Of a stretch of DNA of 5,835 nucleotides, positions 1-5,625 are shown piece after piece. The stretch spans positions 1 through 5,835 of the forward strand of contig RDXT01000315.1 of NCBI GenBank assembly GCA_004292985.1, written 5' to 3'. The notes beneath the pieces are model-generated. The model saw nothing but the letters and a program-made list of their open reading frames with translations, was not told the DNA's origin and made no database searches. The stretch comes from Bacteroidota bacterium (GTDB lineage: Bacteria > Bacteroidota > Bacteroidia > J057). The position numbers and the translations under genes are program-made. Positions within the stretch are counted from its first letter, which is position 1; the number at the start of each line of letters is the position of its first letter.

Positions 1-58
1 TGGGCGCTGGACCGGAGGAAGGGGAAACGAGGCAACTAACCGTTCATATATTATTCCT

Positions 59-559
59 ATGAGATATTTTGCATTTTCTCTATTTGTGATATGCTGCGCC
101 CTCGGCGATAGGCTTTTTTCGCAGGATGTAGCCCACGATAGATACCACTCAATTATTGAAGTATTGAGAAGAGATGGAGTCCCGGCCATCTCTTCTGTAA
201 AATTTGCAAGTACAGACACCTCAAGCCTTGAGGCTCATATTGGGGAGTACAAAATAGTGGACTCACTTCCTGAAATAATCAATTTTTCATACTTTATGAA
301 AGAGGTAAGGAAATCGGATAGCTATAAGTATCTACAGGAAATTGAGGAGCCATGCGATATGAACTTTCTTTTTCATATAACCGAATCAGGCGCGTGCGAT
401 GAACTTTATATCATAGACCATAAATGTATGCATTTTCATTTATGGGAACCTTTGATTATCAATCATATACATTTTCTTAGGCTTACTCCAGCGATAATGG
501 AGAACCATTTTGTAGATAGCTGGATTGAGATACCATTCAAATTTCGTACTGTTGAGTAG
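59..559 (+). CDS. Predicted exported protein with a TonB C-terminal-like domain
   Basis: This 166-residue protein starts with a short basic-hydrophobic segment (residues 1-15, MRYFAFSLFVICCAL), followed by LFSQD, a plausible signal-peptidase I site near residue 22. Cys12 and Cys13 do not sit in a good lipobox. Residues 99-163 fit the TonB C-terminal pattern. A strand with a turn (NFLFHITESGACDELYII) is followed by a helix-like stretch, then TPAIMENHFVDSW and the closing strand IEIPFKF. This matches the family's usual 'Pa..nG..v......ipi.F' ending. In Bacteroidota such domains often occur in small periplasmic proteins that are not classical TonB. No proline-rich spacer or N-terminal anchor typical of a true TonB is present, so an energy-transducing role is not supported. 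The gene is much more AT-rich than its neighbours, which may mean recent acquisition. The frame is open upstream to the window edge, so the start is inferred from the signal peptide. No Shine-Dalgarno sequence is close. The exact function is unknown. Confidence 0.7.
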   Translation: MRYFAFSLFVICCALGDRLFSQDVAHDRYHSIIEVLRRDGVPAISSVKFASTDTSSLEAHIGEYKIVDSLPEIINFSYFMKEVRKSDSYKYLQEIEEPCDMNFLFHITESGACDELYIIDHKCMHFHLWEPLIINHIHFLRLTPAIMENHFVDSWIEIPFKFRTVE

Positions 560-601
560 AAGTCGAATAGGTAAGGCACCAACAAGCTCATGCCTCTATC
601 C

Positions 602-619
602 TGTTAATCCCGTTAATCC
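602..619. repeat. Short tandem repeat, TTAATCC core, 9-base period
   Basis: The octamer GTTAATCC occurs at 603-610 and again at 612-619, each preceded by T or C and followed by C or T, so the period is 9 bases. The surrounding phrase (598-622) reads like repetitive intergenic filler that I recall from many Bacteroidota genomes. That recollection was not checked by a search. Confidence 0.5.
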
Positions 620-680
620 TGTCTCATATTTCACCGCAAGAGCCATGGTCAGGCCTTAGGCAGATCACAAAGACTCCATA

Positions 681-699
681 GTTTTCTATGTTTTCTATG
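681..699. repeat. Short tandem repeat, GTTTTCTAT x2
   Basis: The 9-mer GTTTTCTAT is at 681-689 and repeats at once at 690-698. A degenerate echo (GCATCTATGTG) follows at 699-709. The 9-base period equals that of the repeat at 602-619, suggesting that both belong to one degenerate, slippage-prone spacer element. Confidence 0.5.
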
Positions 700-747
700 C
701 ATCTATGTGTTTGATAATCAGTTAGTTGCCCTGTTGCCACCCCCCGG

Positions 748-790
748 CCCCCGCCAGCGGGGGAGATTAAAGGAGTTGCCCGCCAGCGGG
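748..790. repeat. Pair of GC-rich mini-hairpins sharing CCCGCCAGCGGG
   Basis: The 12-mer CCCGCCAGCGGG is present at 750-761 and at 779-790. Each copy is nearly self-complementary around a central CA. The first extends to a 7-base arm (748-754 with 757-763) and the second has a 5-base arm (779-783 with 786-790). Realistically each folds with a 4-base CCAG loop. The 17 bases between them are AT-richer. Two copies of the same small palindrome suggest a dispersed repeat or a processing or termination element rather than chance. No function can be assigned from the sequence. Confidence 0.6.
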
Positions 791-812
791 ACAGGCAGGG
801 ACTTATGCTACT

Positions 813-929
813 GTTCCCTGTCCCCAAAACGCCCGCAGGTTCGGAAAACGCTGCGGGGTTTTTGGGAAATGCTTTACTTGTTCCCTGTTCCCTGAAAACT
901 GTACCTTGTTCCCTGAACCCTGTTCCCTG
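813..929. repeat. Octamer GTTCCCTG, five copies
   Basis: Exact copies lie at 813-820, 880-887, 887-894, 908-915 and 922-929. The two central copies overlap by one base. Degenerate relatives such as GTACCTTG (901-908) fill gaps. The run ends three bases before the stop codon of the gene at 933-2186, so the repeat sits directly in its 3' untranslated region. No spacer structure resembling a CRISPR is present. Confidence 0.6.
823..866. terminator. Possible bidirectional terminator hairpin
   Basis: The arms 823-838 and 851-866 are complementary apart from a small internal mismatch or bulge. The GC-rich core CCCGCAG (832-838) pairs with CTGCGGG (851-857) across a 12-base loop. The outer part pairs an A run (826-829) with a T run (859-863), so either strand yields a GC stem followed by a U tract. 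It lies about 67 bases beyond the stop of the minus-strand gene at 933 and could end that transcript. It could also end the plus-strand transcript from 59-559, although that stop is over 250 bases away. It overlaps the GTTCCCTG repeat zone, so it may simply be part of the repeat element. Confidence 0.45.
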
Positions 930-932
930 TCC

Positions 933-2186
933 TCACGTTTTCTGCTTCTTCTTCTTCGCCGCCGGAAACAGGATGTTGTTGAGAATCAGGCGGTAGCCCG
1001 GCGAACTGGGGTGCAGCGACAGCTCCGTAGGCTCTTCTCCCACCAGGTGGCGGTAGTCCTCCGGATCGTGGCCGCCATAAAAGGTCCACATACCCCGGCC
1101 ATAATTGCCGTGGATGTAGCGCGCCTCGTCATAGGCTTTCAGCTCGCCCATAATCAGCACATCGGGCTTGATCGTGGCTTTGCGGAAGGAGGTTGTCTGC
1201 CCCATGAAGCCCTTCACGGTGCGGGTGTGGTTCTGGCAGAGCATCGTCGGCACGGGGTCCCATTTGGCCGAAAACTCAAACAGGGTAAAATAGTCATTCT
1301 GCTCGGGCACGTTGCGGTCCACGTTGGAGTCAATATTTGAAAACTCATAGGTGGCGATGTTTTCCACCAGATCGAAATCCTCAAAAGCCAGCGCCCGCTC
1401 AAAATCGAGCTTCGATTGCGCCTGAGGATCAGCAGGATCGCCATCAAAAGGATCTGCGCAAATATCTATCCCCTCTGCCGAAAGCGCGATGTCATAGGAG
1501 TCTGTGGCTGAGCACATGGCAAACAAAAAGCCGCCATTGGCGATAAACTCCTTCATTTTCAGCACCACATCGAGCTTCATCTGGCTCACTTTGCTGTATC
1601 CATACATCCGCGCATTGGCCTCCTGGGCGGCGACCTCGTCCTGATACCACTTCACATTGCGGTATGAAGCATAAAACTTGCCATATTGACCCGTAAAATC
1701 CTCATGATGGAGGTGCAGCCAGTCATATTCGCTCAATTTTCCGTCCAGAATCTCCGGATCGTAGAGAATTTCATAGGGGATTTCTGCGTAAGTAAGCACC
1801 AGGGTTACCGCATCGTCCCAGGGTTGCTTGTTTTTGGGGGAATAGACAGCCACTTTGGGTGCTTTTTCCAGCTTTACGGCATCCATATTCACCGATTCGG
1901 AGGTAACATAGGCCAGAATCTGGCTGGATTTGGCATCTGGTATGCGCTCATAGCTTACCCCGCGTATGCGCAGCTCCTGTTCAAACACAGAGGTATAGAC
2001 AAACATAAAGCTGCCGCCCCGGTAGTTGAGCAGCCATTCGACCTCGACTCCCCGCTCCAGTACCCAGAAAGCGACGCCGTAGGACTTCAGATGGTCCTTT
2101 TGTGCGTAATCCATCGGCAGGAGAAGGTAGTCAGCTTTGACCAGGTGGGGGAGGGCCAGCAAAAAGAGCCAAAAGAGACGCTTCAT
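933..2186 (-). CDS. Exported ThuA/amidotransferase-like protein ('asparagine synthetase B' of Bacteroidota)
   Basis: This 417-residue protein has a signal peptide (residues 1-18, MKRLFWLFLLALPHLVKA), so it should act in the periplasm. The sequence around LLLPMDYAQKDHLKSYGVAFWVLE (residues 21-44) recalls a Bacteroidota family often labelled 'asparagine synthetase B'. The label looks wrong: there is no N-terminal nucleophile Cys2 glutaminase and no PP-loop synthetase domain. What is visible resembles a ThuA or class I glutamine amidotransferase-like fold. There is a first strand KVAVYSP (111-117), then YDWLHLHHEDF (154-164), then a nucleophile-elbow-like GGFLFAMCSATDS centred on Cys225 (218-230). 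Near the end comes YGRGMWTFYGGHDPED (362-377), comparable to the 'GRvfytslGH' of ThuA-type domains. A long insertion (about 231-355) separates the last two. The C-terminus is lysine-rich. The start is the first ATG with a signal peptide, and no Shine-Dalgarno sequence is visible. The substrate is unknown. The gene is divergent from the ABC permease. Confidence 0.85.
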   Translation of the reverse strand: MKRLFWLFLLALPHLVKADYLLLPMDYAQKDHLKSYGVAFWVLERGVEVEWLLNYRGGSFMFVYTSVFEQELRIRGVSYERIPDAKSSQILAYVTSESVNMDAVKLEKAPKVAVYSPKNKQPWDDAVTLVLTYAEIPYEILYDPEILDGKLSEYDWLHLHHEDFTGQYGKFYASYRNVKWYQDEVAAQEANARMYGYSKVSQMKLDVVLKMKEFIANGGFLFAMCSATDSYDIALSAEGIDICADPFDGDPADPQAQSKLDFERALAFEDFDLVENIATYEFSNIDSNVDRNVPEQNDYFTLFEFSAKWDPVPTMLCQNHTRTVKGFMGQTTSFRKATIKPDVLIMGELKAYDEARYIHGNYGRGMWTFYGGHDPEDYRHLVGEEPTELSLHPSSPGYRLILNNILFPAAKKKKQKT

Positions 2187-2306
2187 CGGGAAGATTAGTA
2201 AGTTTGGGTGATGAAGATAACGAAACTATTTGTCTCGTTGAAGGTTTTTTCTTCAGGTTTAACGATAGGTGAAGCTTTCGTGTTGTTGATTTTGTAATAT
2301 TGTCCT
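2187..2306. promoter_or_regulatory. Divergent intergenic promoter region
   Basis: These 120 bases separate two divergent start codons, so they should hold the promoters of both the exported protein (leftward) and the permease (rightward). The stretch is AT-rich and includes a T6 run at 2245-2250. No Shine-Dalgarno sequence precedes either start, which is usual in Bacteroidota. A short inverted repeat, AACGA/TCGTT (about 2219-2239), is present but too short to call an operator. I found no good promoter match for the leftward gene. Confidence 0.5.
2203..2232 (+). promoter_or_regulatory. Candidate Bacteroidota-type promoter for the permease
   Basis: TTTG at 2203-2206 matches the -33 element of the Bacteroidota sigma factor (consensus TTTG, about 19-21 bases, TAnnTTTG). 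After 18 bases, ACTATTTG at 2225-2232 matches the TTTG half of the -7 element but not its leading TA. This would give a leader of roughly 65-70 bases. The match is partial and could be chance. Confidence 0.25.
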
Positions 2307-3566
2307 ATGAATCTGTTCCAGTTTCTCAGCGAAGGCTTTCTGATGGCTGTAGGAGCTATCAGAAGCAACCGGCTCCGCTCCCTGCTTACCATGCTGGGCG
2401 TTGCAACGGGGATTTTTGCCATTACCGGCATCCTGACCATGGTAAACTCCCTGCAGCGATCGGTGACAGACAACCTGTCTGCACTGGGAAACACCACCAT
2501 GTTTGTCCACCACTGGCCCTGGGCAGAGAATGGCAACGAGTGGTACAAATTTGTAAACCGCCCCAAAGTCAGCTACAAAGACTACCAGAAACTGAAGCAG
2601 AATCTGGGTCGGGTAAAAGGCGTAGCCTATACCGTAACCTTTGATAATCAGACCATTAAGGCGCAAGGCCGCAGCGTCAGCAATACCCAGTTGGTGGGCT
2701 TTACCCACGATGCCGGGCTGGTAAGCTCGATGGAGTTTACCGAAGGGCGCTATTTTTCCGAAGTCGAAAGTCACCTCGGCAGTCCGGTTTGCCTTATAGG
2801 TTCTGCCGTTTCCAAAAACCTCTTTCCGGATGGTCAGCCCATCGGACAATTCCTCACGGTTTCAGGCAAGCGCATGCAGGTGATTGGTGTGCTGGTGAAA
2901 AAAGGGGTGGCGATCTTCGGCCCCAGCGATGACGACCGCGTGTATGTACCCTATAATATGATGGCCAATAGCTTTAACCTCAGCAACCGCTGGATAGACA
3001 AGGTCATTTCGATTAAAGCGGAAAACCACGACGACATAGACTGGGTAGAAAGCGAAGTAGTCGGCATCATCCGGGCGGCACGCGGCCTGCGCCCTTCCGC
3101 CGAAAATAACTTTGCCATCAACAAACAAGAGATGCTGATGAACCGCATGGGGCAGTTTTTCGGCTTCTTAGATATGGGTGGCTGGATCATCAGCCTGTTT
3201 TCGATTCTGATCGGCGGCTTCAGCATCGGCAATATCATGTACATCTCTGTGCGGGAGCGCACCAACGAAATCGGCGTCCAGAAAGCCCTCGGAGCCACCC
3301 AGCCCTTTATCCTGTACCAGTTCGTTACCGAATCGGTGCTGCTGTGTATTATGGGTGGCCTGATCGGTCTGGCAACGGTATTTAGCCTCGGCGCCTTAAT
3401 CCAGGTGATTATGAATTCGATGGATATGCCTTTTAAAGTCGCTTTTGCCGCATCAGACATATTGATCGGTCTCGGTCTTTCCGTCTTTATCGGTCTGGTC
3501 GCGGGCATTATTCCTGCATCCATTGCCGCCCGCGTAGATCCTGTTGTCGCAATCCGCCACGCCTGA
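2307..3566 (+). CDS. MacB/FtsX-type ABC transporter permease
   Basis: This 419-residue inner-membrane protein has the layout of MacB/LolC/FtsX-type permeases. The N-terminus LFQFLSEGFLMAVGAIRSNRLRSLLTMLGV leads into transmembrane segment 1 (about 26-46). A large periplasmic MacB-type domain (about 47-285) follows. Three more membrane segments (about 293-315, 343-365 and 383-405) form the FtsX domain. The coupling region SVRERTNEIGVQKALGAT (314-331), which contacts the ATPase, is typical of the family, as is the ending AARVDPVVAIRHA. Such permeases pair with a MacB/LolD-type ATPase to move lipoproteins, peptides or drugs by mechanotransmission. No ATPase or membrane-fusion partner is encoded here, so the substrate cannot be named. 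The length is normal and all expected parts are present. No Shine-Dalgarno sequence precedes the ATG. Nothing resembling a terminator is evident in the 97 bases before metF, so read-through into metF is possible. Confidence 0.93.
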   Translation: MNLFQFLSEGFLMAVGAIRSNRLRSLLTMLGVATGIFAITGILTMVNSLQRSVTDNLSALGNTTMFVHHWPWAENGNEWYKFVNRPKVSYKDYQKLKQNLGRVKGVAYTVTFDNQTIKAQGRSVSNTQLVGFTHDAGLVSSMEFTEGRYFSEVESHLGSPVCLIGSAVSKNLFPDGQPIGQFLTVSGKRMQVIGVLVKKGVAIFGPSDDDRVYVPYNMMANSFNLSNRWIDKVISIKAENHDDIDWVESEVVGIIRAARGLRPSAENNFAINKQEMLMNRMGQFFGFLDMGGWIISLFSILIGGFSIGNIMYISVRERTNEIGVQKALGATQPFILYQFVTESVLLCIMGGLIGLATVFSLGALIQVIMNSMDMPFKVAFAASDILIGLGLSVFIGLVAGIIPASIAARVDPVVAIRHA

Positions 3567-3663
3567 GACCGTTCAGGTACATAAAATGCAGATTCCGGCA
3601 GGGGATGCGAGGGTTTTACAGCAAGGCGATTAATTTAGCGTTCCGAAAAATCAATGAAGCCGC

Positions 3664-4620
3664 ATGCACGTAATTGACCTGATCAGCCAAGTAAAAGAGC
3701 CTACTGTCAGCCTGGAAATTATTCCGCCCAAGCGTGGAAGCAACATCCGGCAGATTCACGAAGCCATCGAGTCCGTCCTTCCTTTTAAACCCCCCTTCAT
3801 AGACGTTACCAGCCATGCCGCAGAAGTGGCCTGGGAGGAAATGCCCGGAGGCACCTACAAACGCAAGGTCAAACGGAAAAGCCCCGGCACCTTCGGACTT
3901 TGCGCAGCGATTAAGTACAAGTACAACCTGGAGCCGGTACCGCACATTCTCTGTGGCGGATTTACCCGCGAAGAAACCGAAGATGCGCTGATCGAGCTAA
4001 ATTATCTCGGCATCGAAAATATCCTCGCCATTCGCGGAGATAAGCAAAACCACCGCCCGATTCCCACAGACCGCAGCGTAAACTCCTATGCCGTGGACCT
4101 GGTGCGCCAGATCAGCGATATGAACAAAGGTGCCTATATGGACGACCTCATAGACGCTGCCCGCACCAACTTCTGCATCGGTGTCTCCTGCTATCCGGAG
4201 AAAAACTACGAGTCACCCAACCTCAACTTCGACCTTCGCATTCTGAAGGAAAAACAAGACGCTGGTGCGCACTATGCCGTTTCGCAAATGTTTTATGACA
4301 CCTCGAAGTTTATCGAGTTTGTCAAAATTGCCCGCGACTTTGGCATTACCATCCCCATTATCCCCGGTATGAAGATCATGACGGCCAAAAACCACCTCAC
4401 GGTGCTGCCTTCGATCTTCCATATTGACCTCCCTGAGGAACTGGTGGACCGCATGATGGCTGCCAAAACCCGCAGCGAAGAGATTGAAGTAGGGGTAGAA
4501 TGGTCTATCCGCCAGTGTATGGAACTGCTGGAGGCGGGCATCCCCTATCTGCACTTCTATATCATGCAGAATACGACGCCATTCGTCAAAATGATGAATA
4601 AGCTGAAGAAGAAGGTATAA
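3664..4620 (+). CDS. metF: 5,10-methylenetetrahydrofolate reductase
   Basis: This cytoplasmic flavoenzyme (FAD, NAD(P)H-dependent) reduces 5,10-methylenetetrahydrofolate to 5-methyltetrahydrofolate, the methyl donor for methionine synthase. The 318 residues form a single TIM barrel, slightly longer than the E. coli enzyme of about 296. Visible landmarks are SLEIIPPKRG with Glu18 (equivalent to the catalytic Glu28 of E. coli), DVTSHAAEV (47-55), the flavin-site strand ILAIRGDKQ with Asp126, and SQMFYDTSKF (207-216) with Gln208 in the folate-binding position. The segment before PGTFGLCAAIKYKY (about 60-73, rich in Lys and Arg) is an insertion I recognise from Bacteroidota homologues. The start follows a 97-base gap and lacks a Shine-Dalgarno sequence. 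An earlier ATG at 3654 is out of frame. No SAM-type riboswitch is recognisable upstream. The gene converges on rfaE1 with only 15 bases between stop codons. Confidence 0.96.
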   Translation: MHVIDLISQVKEPTVSLEIIPPKRGSNIRQIHEAIESVLPFKPPFIDVTSHAAEVAWEEMPGGTYKRKVKRKSPGTFGLCAAIKYKYNLEPVPHILCGGFTREETEDALIELNYLGIENILAIRGDKQNHRPIPTDRSVNSYAVDLVRQISDMNKGAYMDDLIDAARTNFCIGVSCYPEKNYESPNLNFDLRILKEKQDAGAHYAVSQMFYDTSKFIEFVKIARDFGITIPIIPGMKIMTAKNHLTVLPSIFHIDLPEELVDRMMAAKTRSEEIEVGVEWSIRQCMELLEAGIPYLHFYIMQNTTPFVKMMNKLKKKV

Positions 4621-4635
4621 GTATAATAGGTGTTG

Positions 4636-5613
4636 TCAGGTCCGGCCCGGCATCAGTTGTTCGGGCCGGATCGGCACCACACCCAGCGATTCGCAGACAA
4701 GCCCGCCCGCCAGGTTGGCGAGCTCCGCAGCTTCCTCCCAGGAATAGCCCGCTGCCAGCGCCAGTGTCACCACGCTGATCACCGTATCGCCTGCACCCGA
4801 CACATCGGCCACACTCCGGTGATGCGCAGCTATCTGCGTAAAATTCCCCTCTTCATCCACCAGCAACATGCCATATTCGCCCAGGGTAATAAGCGTGCGG
4901 CGATGGGGCATGCGTTCGCGCAGGTGCAACACCGCCTCTGCCAGTGCTTCGGGCTGGTCTGCCCGGAGCCGGAGGTTAAGCGCCTCGTTGATCTCTTTCA
5001 GGTTGGGTTTAAAGAGGCTGCACTGCGCATAGTGGAAAAAGTGGCGGAATTTAGGATCTACCGTTACGGGGATATTTCGCTCCTGCGCCCGCCGGATCAC
5101 GGCTTCAATCAGCTCCGGGCCAATAGCGCCCTTGTCATAATCTTCAAACAGCACAGCATCTGCCTGGTCCAGCGCGGGTTGCAGCAGGCGGAGCATCGCT
5201 TCCTGTTCGGCCAGCGTTGACGGATGTTTATCCTCGCGGTCTATGCGCAGGGCCTGCTGCTTGTTGCCCATGATGCGGGTTTTGACGGTGCTGCGGCGCT
5301 CCGGGCTGCGAAGCACCCAGCGGGTATCGAAGCCCCGGTCTTCCAGGACACGCAGCATGTCTTCCCCGGCAGGATCGGTGCCTGCCAGCCCACAGAGCAG
5401 CGCCGTAGCGCCCAGGCTTTGAAGATTTAACCCTACATTGGCAGCTCCGCCGGGCCGATCCTCTTCTTCATACACATCTACCACCGGTACCGGTGCTTCA
5501 GGTGAAATACGCTCCACCCGGCCCCATACATAGCGGTCGAGCATGAGGTCGCCGATGACCAGTATGCGCAGGTTGCGGCAGGCGGAGAGGAAAGAAGGGA
5601 TGTCGGGGAGCAT
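4636..5613 (-). CDS. rfaE1: D-glycero-beta-D-manno-heptose-7-phosphate kinase (PfkB family)
   Basis: This protein phosphorylates D-glycero-D-manno-heptose 7-phosphate at C1, an early cytoplasmic step toward ADP-heptose for the lipopolysaccharide inner core. The 325 residues correspond to the kinase half of E. coli HldE. The C-terminal nucleotidyltransferase half is absent, so adenylylation must be done by a separate protein (HldC/RfaE2 type) not in this window. Motifs in order: LRILVIGDLMLDRYVWG (15-31), RISPEAPVPVVDV (35-47), the PfkB signature GGAANVGLNLQSLG (55-68), a DPKF segment, the KPNLKEINE region, and the ATP and anion-hole motif DVSGAGDT (270-277) with catalytic base Asp276. The ISPEAPVPV signature separates it from ribokinase or fructokinase. 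The start is the first ATG, 12 bases after the upstream aminotransferase stop, so the two are probably one operon. No Shine-Dalgarno sequence is seen. An alternative symbol is hldA. Confidence 0.93.
   Translation of the reverse strand: MLPDIPSFLSACRNLRILVIGDLMLDRYVWGRVERISPEAPVPVVDVYEEEDRPGGAANVGLNLQSLGATALLCGLAGTDPAGEDMLRVLEDRGFDTRWVLRSPERRSTVKTRIMGNKQQALRIDREDKHPSTLAEQEAMLRLLQPALDQADAVLFEDYDKGAIGPELIEAVIRRAQERNIPVTVDPKFRHFFHYAQCSLFKPNLKEINEALNLRLRADQPEALAEAVLHLRERMPHRRTLITLGEYGMLLVDEEGNFTQIAAHHRSVADVSGAGDTVISVVTLALAAGYSWEEAAELANLAGGLVCESLGVVPIRPEQLMPGRT
4639..4672. terminator. Strong hairpin at the metF/rfaE1 convergent junction
   Basis: Arms 4639-4649 (GGTCCGGCCCG) and 4662-4672 (CGGGCCGGATC) pair over 11 positions with one G-U wobble, including nine uninterrupted Watson-Crick pairs, across a 12-base loop. 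It begins 18 bases after the metF stop and covers the last codons of rfaE1 on the other strand, immediately before that stop. This placement suits a two-way transcription terminator or a 3'-end stabiliser. Neither side has a U tract, so it is not a classical intrinsic terminator. Confidence 0.5.
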
Positions 5614-5625
5614 GGAGCAGAGGCC

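Larger units (their letters stand above)
560..932. other. Gene-free spacer made of short repeats and hairpins
   Basis: I find no convincing gene in these 373 bases. The open frames across it are short, encode low-complexity translations of the repeats and resemble no family. The spacer is a mosaic: two 9-base tandem patterns (602-619 and 681-699), two GC-rich mini-hairpins sharing a 12-base core (748-790), a long imperfect palindrome (823-866), and five copies of an octamer (813-929). The last copy ends three bases before the stop codon of the minus-strand gene. The flanking genes converge here, so the region probably carries the 3' ends of both transcripts. Composition also shifts sharply, from AT-rich before 720 to C/G-rich after it. 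Confidence 0.7.

Noticed and set aside
813..929. Possible CRISPR array
   Set aside because: The repeated unit is only 8 bases, spacing is irregular (7, 21, 14 and 67 bases) and no cas gene is present.
624..996. Short open frames on both strands across the repeat spacer
   Set aside because: Their translations are low-complexity readings of the repeats (such as repeated VPCSL), without a recognisable family or translation signals, and several overlap the end of the real minus-strand gene.
1686..2198. Long plus-strand open frame (170 codons) opposite the exported protein, and similar antisense frames within the permease and metF
   Set aside because: They lie wholly opposite genes with clear family motifs and show no domain of their own, so they are frame shadows.
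2295..2302. TAATATTG as a -7 box for the permease
   Set aside because: It would start the transcript almost at the ATG, and no -33 element lies at the right distance.
3631..3638. TAATTTAG as a -7 promoter box for metF
   Set aside because: It matches TAnnTTTG with one mismatch, but no TTTG or TTG lies 19-21 bases upstream.
3567..3663. SAM-type riboswitch upstream of metF
   Set aside because: A methionine-pathway gene makes this plausible, but the 97 bases show no recognisable multi-stem architecture or conserved core, and no clear terminator.
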